Shown here piece after piece: positions 1 to 8,571 of a stretch of DNA of 64,000 nt. This DNA comes from Caballeronia sp. dw_19 (GTDB lineage Bacteria > Pseudomonadota > Gammaproteobacteria > Burkholderiales > Burkholderiaceae), in contig NZ_JAAVUQ010000012.1 in the NCBI RefSeq assembly GCF_018449515.1, positions 1 through 64,000 on the forward strand, written 5' to 3'. Within the stretch, counting starts at the first letter, position 1, and the number at the start of each line of letters is the position of its first letter. The notes below the pieces were generated by a model that saw nothing but the letters and a program-made list of their open reading frames with translations, did no database searches and was not told the DNA's origin. A program made the translations under genes and the position numbers.

Positions 1-342
1 GAGTGCATCGTGACAAAGCGCCATCATCCTCTGCACCATTGTGCTCGAACCGTTGAGTTCCATTTCATCGGTGAAGAGTGCCTGCACGCTTGACAGCCGA
101 ACCGCGACTCCTGCCTCCAGCAAGTCTTTACTGGCGATCTTCAGCGCAAGTTGGCCCATGCGGACCCGATCGAGCCAGTGCATCGTCAGCCGGTTCTTCT
201 TTAGCCACCGACGGCAACATTCAACGACATGGTCCACACGCCATTCTTGATTCAGCGCGTACGATGCCGCCGCAATCGCGACGAGGAAACATAGCAACTC
301 GGCACGCGTGCTGTCGTGCTCGGTGAATTCAGTTTTGTTCAT
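1..342 (-). CDS. Hypothetical protein, C-terminus outside the window
   Basis: An uninterrupted minus-strand reading frame begins at an ATG (340-342) and runs 114 codons to the left edge without a stop. The visible N-terminus starts MNKTEFTEHDSTRAELLCFL, and a Trp/Arg-rich stretch follows (VDHVVECCRRWLKKNRL). I do not recognise the family, and no signal peptide or membrane segment is obvious. It lies on the 3' side of the tRNA-Arg gene, a place where integrated elements are often found, so it could belong to an accessory island. The start is uncertain because no strong ribosome binding site precedes it. An open frame of this length is only modest evidence in high-GC DNA. Confidence 0.45.
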   Translation of the reverse strand, partial: MNKTEFTEHDSTRAELLCFLVAIAAASYALNQEWRVDHVVECCRRWLKKNRLTMHWLDRVRMGQLALKIASKDLLEAGVAVRLSSVQALFTDEMELNGSSTMVQRMMALCHDAL

Positions 343-972
343 GCTTATTGGCCTGCCTACGATCGTCTATCAACCTCACCACATGCGGGCATGGGCGCGA
401 GAATCAACATGGGTGCGGATTCGCACTGTCCAGGTTATCGCCCCGTTGCCCAGCGCGTTGATTATTACTGGTTTGAACCTCTACTAAGGTGCACGCAGTA
501 CGAGCGGCCTCCGGATCTTCTGTTCCATGGCCGGCTCCGTCTACGGAGAGCAATCTGGTGCATAGCACGTGCAAGTCTACATTTCCGCCGCGTCAGCGGT
601 TCGAACCAGCATAGTTGACATTGGGCATGTGACAAAGATCGACACGATTGCCTTGGCGCTGGCCTTGCTCGGCATGCGATTGGAGTTGAACGTGATCCCG
701 GCGTAGAGATGAATCTGGAGATTGGGAGTTCGCGCGCTTCTCTGAGATGAGTACCGCGACTGACAGCGGACAAATTGGCCTGGAACCAGGCGGCCGAGAC
801 GCCTATTGCATACGGATATCGGCAAAACGATCGCTTCGGAATTGGGGCCACATATCGATCGCGCGTACACGCAATTCGACAAACAGCAGCCGAAGCTGAA
901 ATCGGCGGCTAATCAAATGCGATCGGAGGAAGTGCGGAACCGGCTAAAACCCTCGGAACCCTTGCTAATTCT
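343..972. other. Intergenic region with no convincing gene
   Basis: Several overlapping open frames cross this stretch on both strands, but none has a good ribosome binding site or a recognisable product. The one read at 806-1054 on the plus strand is the antisense of the tRNA. An 11-base string, TCGAACCAGCA, at 601-611 is repeated inside the tRNA T-arm at 991-1001, which might be a decayed attachment-site remnant or chance. Confidence 0.4.
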
Positions 973-1048
973 TGGTGCGCCCGGCTGGGATCGAACCAGC
1001 AACCCCTGCCTTCGGAGGGCAGTACTCTATCCATTGAGCTACGGGCGC
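973..1048 (-). tRNA. tRNA-Arg (anticodon CCG)
   Basis: The minus strand folds into a complete 76-nt cloverleaf. It has acceptor stem GCGCCCG/CGGGCGC, D stem GCTC/GAGT, anticodon stem CTGCC/GGCAG with loop CTCCGAA (anticodon CCG, reading CGG), and T stem GCTGG/CCAGC with loop TTCGATC. The 3' CCA is encoded. The plus-strand shadow of this gene gives a false protein ending in WDRTSNPCLRRAVLYPLSYG, a common mis-annotation. Confidence 0.97.
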
Positions 1049-1370
1049 GTATGACCGAGGGCACCGCGTTCCATATACAAAACAATGGAGGCAGGGCCGC
1101 TGCGAGTCCGAAACAATACCTGTTTTCCGCCGATCCGTCCACCGCAAGGACCAGGCCAACCGATAACCGAACCCGCGAGCACCCTCGTCCCGGCAACCGG
1201 AATCCGGGTTAACACGCGCTGCGACAGGCCTTTGCGGGCACGCCGCCACGTAAACGTTCCGTCTATAATCGACCGTGCTGGTGAAAACGATCACGAACAC
1301 CCCGGAAAGTCGTTGTTGGCGTCACGCTGTTGCTGAACCGACTCACAAATAAAAGGGAGACGAGACGAGC
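1049..1370. other. Divergent intergenic region, tRNA-Arg / cytochrome c
   Basis: This region should hold the promoters of the tRNA (minus strand) and the cytochrome gene (plus strand). An open frame at 1085-1336 resembles no family I know and has no ribosome binding site. I see no clear consensus promoter. Confidence 0.4.
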
Positions 1371-2276
1371 ATGAGTGAATCACCCCACGGAGTCCCGATC
1401 AAAACGCCTGGCCAACTCATTGCGGCAATAGTCGCCGGGTTCGCCGTCCCGATCGTCGTGATCGTCCTGCTGGCCGTCTACGTCAACAACACGACGCGCA
1501 CCGGCGCCGGCACCGACTCCCTCTCCGACGCCGAAGTGGCCGCGCGCATCGCCCCGGTTGCGCAGGTCGACATACGCGACGCCAACGCCCCCCGCGTGTA
1601 CAAAACCGGCGAAGAAGTCTTCAAGGCGGTCTGCACAACCTGCCACACGGCCGGCGTAGCCGGCGCACCCAAGTTCGGCAATGCCGGCGACTGGGCGCCC
1701 CGCATCGCGGAAGGCTACGACACCCTGCTCCACAACGCGCTCAACGGCAAAGGCGGCATGCCCGCACGCGGCGGCACCAGCCCCGACGACTATAGCGACT
1801 TCGAAATCTCCCGCGCAGTCGTCTATATGGCCAACGACGCCGGCGCAAAATTCGCCGAACCCGCGCAACCGGCGCCAGGCGCGGCAGCGGGCGCATCGGC
1901 GGCAGCACCGGCGAGCGGAGCAGCAGCAGGCGCAGCCTCGACCGATAACGCCCAGGCCGCCGCCGCAGTCGCGGCACTGGCGAACGTGCCGCAAGCAAGT
2001 TCAGGCGCGGCAGCAGGCACACAAAGCGCGGATGCATCGCAGGCTGGCAAGACGCTCTACACGCAGGTCTGCCAGGCCTGTCACGCGGCCGGTGTGCTCA
2101 ATGCGCCGAAATATGGCGATAAGGACGCCTGGGCCCCGCGCCTGAAAGAGCCGATGGACACCGTCTACAACTACGCATTGCACGGCAAGGGCGCGATGCC
2201 GCCCAAGGGTGGATCGAATGCATCCGATGCCGACGTGAAAGCCGCCGTCGATTACATGGTCGCAGCCGCCAAATAA
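1371..2276 (+). CDS. Membrane-anchored di-haem cytochrome c (cytochrome c5-like)
   Basis: The 301-residue protein has an N-terminal membrane anchor (about residues 15-38) followed by two similar cytochrome c domains. The haem sites are CTTCH at 88-92 and CQACH at 234-238, each followed by a matching APK(F/Y)G..WAPR block and a later G(K/A)MP segment that would supply the distal Met. An Ala-rich linker (about 165-220) joins the domains. The repeated domain suggests internal duplication. Such c5-type proteins carry electrons in the periplasm toward terminal oxidases; the exact partner cannot be read here. A purine-rich stretch (GGGAGACGAGACGAGC) precedes the ATG. A bidirectional-looking terminator follows. 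Confidence 0.9.
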   Translation: MSESPHGVPIKTPGQLIAAIVAGFAVPIVVIVLLAVYVNNTTRTGAGTDSLSDAEVAARIAPVAQVDIRDANAPRVYKTGEEVFKAVCTTCHTAGVAGAPKFGNAGDWAPRIAEGYDTLLHNALNGKGGMPARGGTSPDDYSDFEISRAVVYMANDAGAKFAEPAQPAPGAAAGASAAAPASGAAAGAASTDNAQAAAAVAALANVPQASSGAAAGTQSADASQAGKTLYTQVCQACHAAGVLNAPKYGDKDAWAPRLKEPMDTVYNYALHGKGAMPPKGGSNASDADVKAAVDYMVAAAK

Positions 2277-2310
2277 TTAGGCGCGTCCCTCACGCACCGC
2301 AAACAAAAAA

Positions 2311-2334
2311 CCCTGCGCAAACGCAGGGTTTTTT
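2311..2334 (+). terminator. Intrinsic terminator after the cytochrome c gene
   Basis: A 7-bp GC-rich stem (CCCTGCG/CGCAGGG, 2311-2317 with 2322-2328) has a 4-nt loop and is followed by a T run. An A run precedes it, so it can also act for rep on the minus strand. The two genes converge here. Confidence 0.9.
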
Positions 2335-2360
2335 AATGCAGCCAAGGCCAACCGAGACAA

Positions 2361-4466
2361 TCAAGCCGGCTTCTGCAGCAACTCTTTGAGCCGCGCCATC
2401 CGGTCCTTCGGCGACATCGGCGCTTCCTCCTCGGTCGGCGGCGGGGCATCGTCGAGAAGCATTTCGGGGATAAACCGCGACGCCTCGCACACCACCGTCT
2501 CCCGCGCCCGCTTGCGTTTCTTGCACCAGTTCACATGAAGGCTGCGCTGCGCTCGCGTGATCGCAACGTACATCAGCCGCCGCTCTTCCTCGATCCGGCC
2601 GGTGTCGACCGGGGCGTCCGCGTCCGCATCGGGATTACCTCGATGCGGCATGATCCCCTCCTCGACGCCAACCAGAAACACGTGCGGATATTCGAGCCCC
2701 TTCGATGCATGCACTGTCGTCAGCCGCACGGCATCGGGGTTTTCGTCCTTGCCCTCCAGCATGGACATCAGCGCAACGGTCTGGATCAGGCCGAGCAGGT
2801 TCTTGCCTTCATCGCCGAAACCATCGGCGTTGTCATACCCCGTGGCCTCCGAATCCTCGGACGGCTCCGCCTCCGGCTTTGTGCCCTTTTTCTTCAGCCA
2901 CTCGCAGAATTCAAGCACGTTCTGCCACTTCGATTGCGCCTGCCGTTCGTCGTGGGCATCGTAGAGATAGGCCTCGTAATGGATCGCCTCCATCATGTCG
3001 TCGAGCACCTGGGTGGCCGGATCGCGCCCCGCCCGATCGGCCAGGCGCTGCATCCATTCGCAGAACGCGCGCAACGGCTCGACCTGCCGCGCCGATAACC
3101 GCGCCTCAATGCCGCCCATGAACACGGCTTCGAATAGCGACACCTTCGCCTGCCCCGCGAACGAACCCAGCGCTTCGAGCGTGGTATTGCCGACACCCCG
3201 CCGCGGCGTGGTGATCGCGCGGATAAACGCGGGGTCGTCGTCAGGATTCGCGATCAGCCGCAAATACGCGACGATGTCCTTGATCTCGGCTTTATCGAAG
3301 AATGACTGGCCGCCCGACAACACGTAGGGAATCCGTTCCCGCCGCAAAACCTGCTCGAAGATCCGCGCCTGAAAATTCCCACGATACAAAATGGCGTAGT
3401 CGCGAAACGCCGCGCGCCGCTCGAACTTATGCGCCGACAGCCGGAACACCACCGATTCCGCTTCGTGCTCTTCGTCGTTGCAAGCGGTCACGGTAATGGA
3501 GTCGCCCATGCCGTGTTCGGACCACAGCTTCTTCTCGAACAATTTCGGGTTGTTCGCAATCACATTGTTGGCGGCCGTCAGGATGCGCACGGTCGACCGA
3601 TAGTTCTGCTCGAGCTTCACCACGTGCAGCTTCGGAAAGTCCTTGCCCAACTGCGCCAGGTTTTCAAGCGTTGCGCCGCGCCAACCGTAGATGGCCTGGT
3701 CGTCATCGCCCACGGCCGTAAACGCCGCACGCGGACCGGCCAGCAATTTCAGCAGCTCGTATTGACAGGTATTCGTGTCCTGATATTCATCGATCAGCAG
3801 ATAACGCAGCCGGTTCTGCCACTTTTCGCGAACCTGCTCGTTCTCCGCGAAAAGCTGCGCGGGCTTCAGGATCAGATCGTCGAAATCAAGCGCCTGATAG
3901 GCGTGCAGCGTTGCCACATAGCTGCGGAACACAATGGCCGCCTGCATCTCGTCCTCATTGGACGCGCTCGCCGCCGCCTGATCCGGCGACATCATGCCGT
4001 TTTTCCACAGCGAAATAATCGACTGGACCTTGCGGATCAGGCCCTTGTCGGTAGTTCCGAGCTGTTCCTGGACGAGGCCGAAGCAATCGCTGGAATCCAT
4101 GATCGAGAACTGCGGTTTCAGGCCGACGTGCTCGGCCTCCTGCCGCATGATCTGGACGCCAAGCGAGTGAAACGTGGAGATGGTCAACTGGTTCACCGGC
4201 ACCCGGCGGCCTTCCTTGCCGGGCGTGGTGAGCGTCTTCCCTTCGAGCAGCTTGGCCGTGCGCTCGCGCATTTCGAGCGCGGCCTTGTTCGTGAAGGTCA
4301 GCGCGGCAATGTGCTTCGGCTCGAAACCCTTGCCTTCGATCAGATGGGCAATCTTCTGGGTGATCACGCGTGTCTTGCCGCTGCCGGCGCCGGCAAGGAC
4401 AAGACATGGGCCATCGAGATAGCGCACCGCTTCGGATTGCGCGGCGTTCATACCTGCTGCGGACAT
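2361..4466 (-). CDS. rep: ATP-dependent DNA helicase Rep (superfamily 1A)
   Basis: The protein is about 701 aa. It has the Walker A motif AGAGSGKT (Lys about 31), the Walker B/motif II region DEYQDTN, motif III GDDDQAIYGWRGA, motif IV LEQNYRS, and the C-terminal LTTVHASKGLEYPHV and ITRAQ motifs of UvrD/Rep enzymes. The middle part (NPKLFEKKLWSE, SGGQSFFDKAEIKDIVAYLR) is closer to Rep than to UvrD. Rep moves 3'-5' on single-stranded DNA and helps forks pass bound proteins. The open frame runs upstream to 4883 but the extra N-terminus is basic and non-conserved, so I place the start at 4466; an ATG at 4451 is also possible. Confidence 0.92.
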   Translation of the reverse strand: MSAAGMNAAQSEAVRYLDGPCLVLAGAGSGKTRVITQKIAHLIEGKGFEPKHIAALTFTNKAALEMRERTAKLLEGKTLTTPGKEGRRVPVNQLTISTFHSLGVQIMRQEAEHVGLKPQFSIMDSSDCFGLVQEQLGTTDKGLIRKVQSIISLWKNGMMSPDQAAASASNEDEMQAAIVFRSYVATLHAYQALDFDDLILKPAQLFAENEQVREKWQNRLRYLLIDEYQDTNTCQYELLKLLAGPRAAFTAVGDDDQAIYGWRGATLENLAQLGKDFPKLHVVKLEQNYRSTVRILTAANNVIANNPKLFEKKLWSEHGMGDSITVTACNDEEHEAESVVFRLSAHKFERRAAFRDYAILYRGNFQARIFEQVLRRERIPYVLSGGQSFFDKAEIKDIVAYLRLIANPDDDPAFIRAITTPRRGVGNTTLEALGSFAGQAKVSLFEAVFMGGIEARLSARQVEPLRAFCEWMQRLADRAGRDPATQVLDDMMEAIHYEAYLYDAHDERQAQSKWQNVLEFCEWLKKKGTKPEAEPSEDSEATGYDNADGFGDEGKNLLGLIQTVALMSMLEGKDENPDAVRLTTVHASKGLEYPHVFLVGVEEGIMPHRGNPDADADAPVDTGRIEEERRLMYVAITRAQRSLHVNWCKKRKRARETVVCEASRFIPEMLLDDAPPPTEEEAPMSPKDRMARLKELLQKPA

Positions 4467-4708
4467 CGTTCGGACACTTTGAGATGCGTAAATCGGGCGG
4501 ACGTTTCGGCTGCCGGAAATACGCTGTGGTGAGCAAAATTGCGCCACTCCCAAGCGGGCGCAATTTCGAGAGCGCGATGTTAACACGGGTTTGTTTGTTT
4601 GTTTCAATCCACGCGCCCGTGAGGCGCGACGCAGACGTAACCACCGGCCCAACATCGCCAGCGGCCCATGCCACAATACCGGCATCGCCAAGACAACAGG
4701 ATGCCCGC

Positions 4709-5752
4709 ATGACAGCACTTCTAAAAGTAGGCCTGATGGGCTATGGCTTTGCCGGCGAAACGTTTCACGCGCCGGTAATCGAGCATTGTGGCCGCGCGAC
4801 GGTGTCCGCCATTGCCACCGGCAAACCCGAGCGGGCGCAGGCTGATTATCCGAACGCGACGATCGTCGAGGATTTCGATGCACTGCTCGCCCTCGATGAA
4901 CTCGATTGCATCGTCATTGCAACGCCCAACGACACCCATTTCGATCTCGCCAGGAAAGCCCTGGAAGCGGGCAGGAACGTCGTGGTCGACAAGCCGGTCA
5001 CCTTGTCCGGCGCTGACGCAAAAACGCTCACTGAGTTGGCCAAAACGCGCGGACTGCTGTTCGCGCCGTTCCATAACCGTCGCTGGGATGGCGATTTCAT
5101 GACGGTGCGCGCGTTGATCGAAAGCGGCCGGCTTGGGCGCGTCACGCACTACGAATCGCATTTCGACCGGTTTCGGCCGAAAGTGCCGCAGCGCTGGCGC
5201 GAGGAAGCGTCGCGTGGTGGCGGCTTGTTGTTCGATCTCGGGCCGCATCTCATCGATCAGGCGCTGGCGCTCTTCGGCCAGCCACAAACCATATTCGCCA
5301 GCGTCAAAGCCCACCGCGATCACGCGAGCGCACCGGATTATGTTCATCTGCTGCTCGGCTATGCGGACAAGGAGATCGTGCTGCACGCGACCGCGCTGGC
5401 CGCGCTGGAACCGCCGCGCTTCGCCATCCACGGCACGCGCGGCAGTTATGTGAAAACGGGTCTCGATGTGCAGGAAGACCAGCTCAAAGCCGGTTTGCGC
5501 CCGGGAAACCCCGGCTTCGGCCACAATCCGCCCGGCCTGCTTCGCGAAGTCGATGGCGACCACGACTTGCGCCAGGAATTCGCGACCCGCGATGGCGCTT
5601 ATGCGGAGTTTTATCGAGCGCTGGCGGCATCGGTGCTCGAGGGGAAGCCGTTCCCGGTCACGGCACAAGATGCCGTCGATGTCATGACCATCATCGATAT
5701 CGCCATTCGCAGCAATGCCGAGGGACGCCGGCTGGATTTCACGCCGCTGTGA
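4709..5752 (+). CDS. Gfo/Idh/MocA-family NAD(P)-dependent oxidoreductase
   Basis: This is a 347-aa protein. The N-terminal Rossmann fold starts LLKVGLMGYGFAGETFHAP (G-x-G-x-x-G). The family's dinucleotide-site motif follows as VVVDKPVTL, with the catalytic-type lysine in DKP. The C-terminal substrate domain includes a GPHLIDQALALFG segment with the usual His. Family members oxidise sugars, inositols or related polyols; the substrate cannot be told. The start has an AGGA box 6 bases upstream (4698-4701). It is divergent from rep. The nearest recognised relatives are YdgJ-like oxidoreductases. Confidence 0.85.
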   Translation: MTALLKVGLMGYGFAGETFHAPVIEHCGRATVSAIATGKPERAQADYPNATIVEDFDALLALDELDCIVIATPNDTHFDLARKALEAGRNVVVDKPVTLSGADAKTLTELAKTRGLLFAPFHNRRWDGDFMTVRALIESGRLGRVTHYESHFDRFRPKVPQRWREEASRGGGLLFDLGPHLIDQALALFGQPQTIFASVKAHRDHASAPDYVHLLLGYADKEIVLHATALAALEPPRFAIHGTRGSYVKTGLDVQEDQLKAGLRPGNPGFGHNPPGLLREVDGDHDLRQEFATRDGAYAEFYRALAASVLEGKPFPVTAQDAVDVMTIIDIAIRSNAEGRRLDFTPL

Positions 5753-5908
5753 TATCGCAGCGATAACGCAGCGATAACAATCGGCCCACGCAAGACTTTC
5801 AAACACACAGCGTTACATTTGCGCACCGTCCCGGCGTCAGCCGGCGCGGTGCGCGGACCGTTCTTCTCCAATCGTCTTATCTTAAAAACCAAAAGAAGGA
5901 GAACTTCA

Positions 5909-6286
5909 ATGCTGACGCTTAAAGCAGGTTTTACCCGTGCGCTGATTGGCGTGGCGCTCGCGGGATCGCTGGCGGCGTGTGTCGTCGAACCGGCACGGCA
6001 AGTCAATGTCGTTCAGGAAACGCCTGTACGCCCCGATCCGCATATGGAAGCGGTTCATCGGATGGATCAGGTCAACGGTCGCATCAACGCGCTTTGGCAT
6101 CACGTCGATCAGCGCGTAAGCCAGGGCTTTTATCCGCCGCCACAAGGCGATGCGTTCCATCATCGGCTGGATGCAGTGCGTCAGGAAGCGCGTGACATGG
6201 CTTCCCAGCACGGCGGGGGTTTGTCGGGTGAAGAACAGCACACGCTGAACGGCGAGCTGGACGGTTTGCAGCACGCGATTCGGTAA
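5909..6286 (+). CDS. Small lipoprotein of unknown function
   Basis: The 125-aa product has a short basic N-terminus, a hydrophobic stretch and a lipobox ending LAAC at about residues 18-21, so it should be lipidated and anchored to a membrane. The mature part is polar, rich in His, Gln and Arg, with a probable helical region (MDQVNGRINALWHHVDQRV). A strong ribosome binding site, AAGAAGGAG (5893-5901), sits 7 bases before the ATG and decides the start. I do not recognise a domain. Confidence 0.75.
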   Translation: MLTLKAGFTRALIGVALAGSLAACVVEPARQVNVVQETPVRPDPHMEAVHRMDQVNGRINALWHHVDQRVSQGFYPPPQGDAFHHRLDAVRQEARDMASQHGGGLSGEEQHTLNGELDGLQHAIR

Positions 6287-6472
6287 GCACCGCGGTTTTA
6301 TGCGCCGAACGACAGGCCCTTGTGCGGGTATCCGTCGTTCGGCTTGGCTTTCTTATTCTCATTGATGCCCCGCATTGAGCTGAATCCCCAGCAACATCTC
6401 CGCTACGTCCAGAAAAGCGCGTCGATCCAGGGCTCGGAAAGGATCAAGAGCCGCTGCGTCGGCCTCTCCCGT

Positions 6473-6501
6473 TTGACAAGCTGAATTCGGTCGCGTAAAT
6501 T
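6473..6501 (+). promoter_or_regulatory. Sigma-70-type promoter of the gcv riboswitch transcript
   Basis: A perfect -35 box TTGACA (6473-6478) is separated by exactly 17 bases from TAAATT (6496-6501). A start near 6508 would place transcription at the 5' edge of the glycine riboswitch. Seen by eye; not tested. Confidence 0.7.
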
Positions 6502-6507
6502 CGCCGC

Positions 6508-6801
6508 ACGCGTCGGGAGAGCGCGCTGGCTTCGGTTGTTCGCATCGAGAACGACTTAAAACGAAGCAAGCGCCGCCGAAGGGGCACACCCACAAACTCT
6601 CAGGCAAAAGGACCGGCCGCGTCGAAGTTCCGTATATGAACTGCGCCTTGAATTGGGCGCCAAAAACGGAAAGTCGAACTCTGGAGAGCGGCATCGGCTA
6701 ACAAAGAAGTACCAGCCAGATGCCCACCGAAGGGGCGCGCGTTGGACGTCGGATCACTGGCGAACAGCGTGCAATCTCTCAGGTACCGAGGACAGAGGGG
6801 T
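6508..6801 (+). ncRNA. Tandem glycine riboswitch upstream of gcvT
   Basis: Two glycine aptamers lie in series. The first runs from about 6508 to 6618, with the conserved GGGAGAGC and, later, GCCGAAGGGGCA and CTCTCAGGCAAAAGGACC. The second runs from about 6676 to 6801, with CTGGAGAGC, ACCGAAGGGGC and CTCTCAGGTACCGAGGAC. The P1 stem of the second pairs CTCTG (6679-6683) with CAGAG (6793-6797). Glycine riboswitches of this kind are known ON switches for the glycine cleavage genes. A hairpin (6841-6860) and a terminator-like structure follow before gcvT. Confidence 0.95.
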
Positions 6802-6867
6802 CATGTACCGGATCGCTACGCGGTTTGGGCTTTGCATGTTGCATTGGCGTTATTCAATGCAGCAGCG

Positions 6868-6909
6868 AAGGCCGAAACCCCGAGCGGGTTCAACGCATGG
6901 CCTTTTTTT
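6868..6909 (+). terminator. Leader terminator between the glycine riboswitch and gcvT
   Basis: The outer stem is AAGGCC/GGCCTT (6868-6873 with 6899-6904), an inner stem is AACCC/GGGTT (6876-6880 with 6886-6890), and a T run follows to 6909. Its place just 28 bases before the gcvT start suggests that glycine acts by transcriptional antitermination. A separate hairpin, GCATTG/CAATGC (6841-6846 with 6855-6860), precedes it. I could not identify the alternative antiterminator pairing. Confidence 0.6.
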
Positions 6910-6937
6910 GTTTTCGCGCACGCCCGAGGCCCGCTCC

Positions 6938-8062
<1,125 letters not shown>

Positions 8063-8128
8063 ACAGCCCGCAAGCGCCTGCTGAAAACGCGGCGCACGTC
8101 CCACTCTCAAGACAACTGGAGCATCCGC

Positions 8129-8509
8129 ATGAGCATCCCGGCCGACCTCAAATACACCGAATCGCACGAATGGGTGCGCACCGAATCCGACGGCACGCTG
8201 ACCATCGGTATTACGGATCACGCACAGGAAGCACTGGGCGATGTCGTGTTCATCGAATTGCCGCCGGTGGGTAAAACCGTTGCCGCCGGCGACGCCATCG
8301 CGGTGATCGAATCGGTGAAAGCAGCATCCGATATCTACGCGCCCGTGGCCGGCGAAATCGTCGGCGCGAACGATGCGCTGACCAGCACGCCGGACCAGAT
8401 CAACGGCACGCCGTACGAAAGCTGGCTCTTCAAGATCAAGCCCGCCGCCGACGCCAAGACAGATCGGTTGATCGATGCCGGTGCATACGGCGCCTCGATC
8501 GGCGAGTAA
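8129..8509 (+). CDS. gcvH: Glycine cleavage system H-protein (lipoyl carrier)
   Basis: The 126-aa protein has the expected lipoyl-domain fold. Its lipoylation site is Lys64 in ESVKAASD. It shuttles the aminomethyl group from GcvP to GcvT and passes electrons to dihydrolipoamide dehydrogenase, which is not encoded nearby. An ACTGGAG ribosome binding site precedes the ATG. It is 66 bases after gcvT. Confidence 0.97.
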   Translation: MSIPADLKYTESHEWVRTESDGTLTIGITDHAQEALGDVVFIELPPVGKTVAAGDAIAVIESVKAASDIYAPVAGEIVGANDALTSTPDQINGTPYESWLFKIKPAADAKTDRLIDAGAYGASIGE

Positions 8510-8524
8510 GACTTTTCAACGACC

Positions 8525-8557
8525 GTGCGGCGTGCTTTTTATAAAAAGCCGCCGCAC
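8525..8557 (+). repeat. Long stem-loop between gcvH and gcvP
   Basis: An 8-bp stem GTGCGGCG/CGCCGCAC (8525-8532 with 8550-8557) is extended by the palindrome GCTTTTTATAAAAAGC (8534-8549), with a single unpaired T (8533). It ends 5 bases before the gcvP ribosome binding site AGGAA. It could be an RNA processing, stability or attenuation element that sets the GcvH:GcvP ratio. It lacks a trailing T run, so full termination is unlikely. Confidence 0.6.
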
Positions 8558-8571
8558 CAGCAGGAATTCTC

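Noticed and set aside
806-1054. An 82-codon plus-strand frame ending in the tRNA region
   Set aside because: Its C-terminal half is the antisense of tRNA-Arg.
1085-1336. An 83-codon open frame ahead of the cytochrome gene
   Set aside because: No ribosome binding site and no recognisable features; it lies in the expected promoter region.
3429-4532. A 367-codon open frame antisense to rep
   Set aside because: Same reason: low-complexity composition and complete overlap with a conserved helicase gene.
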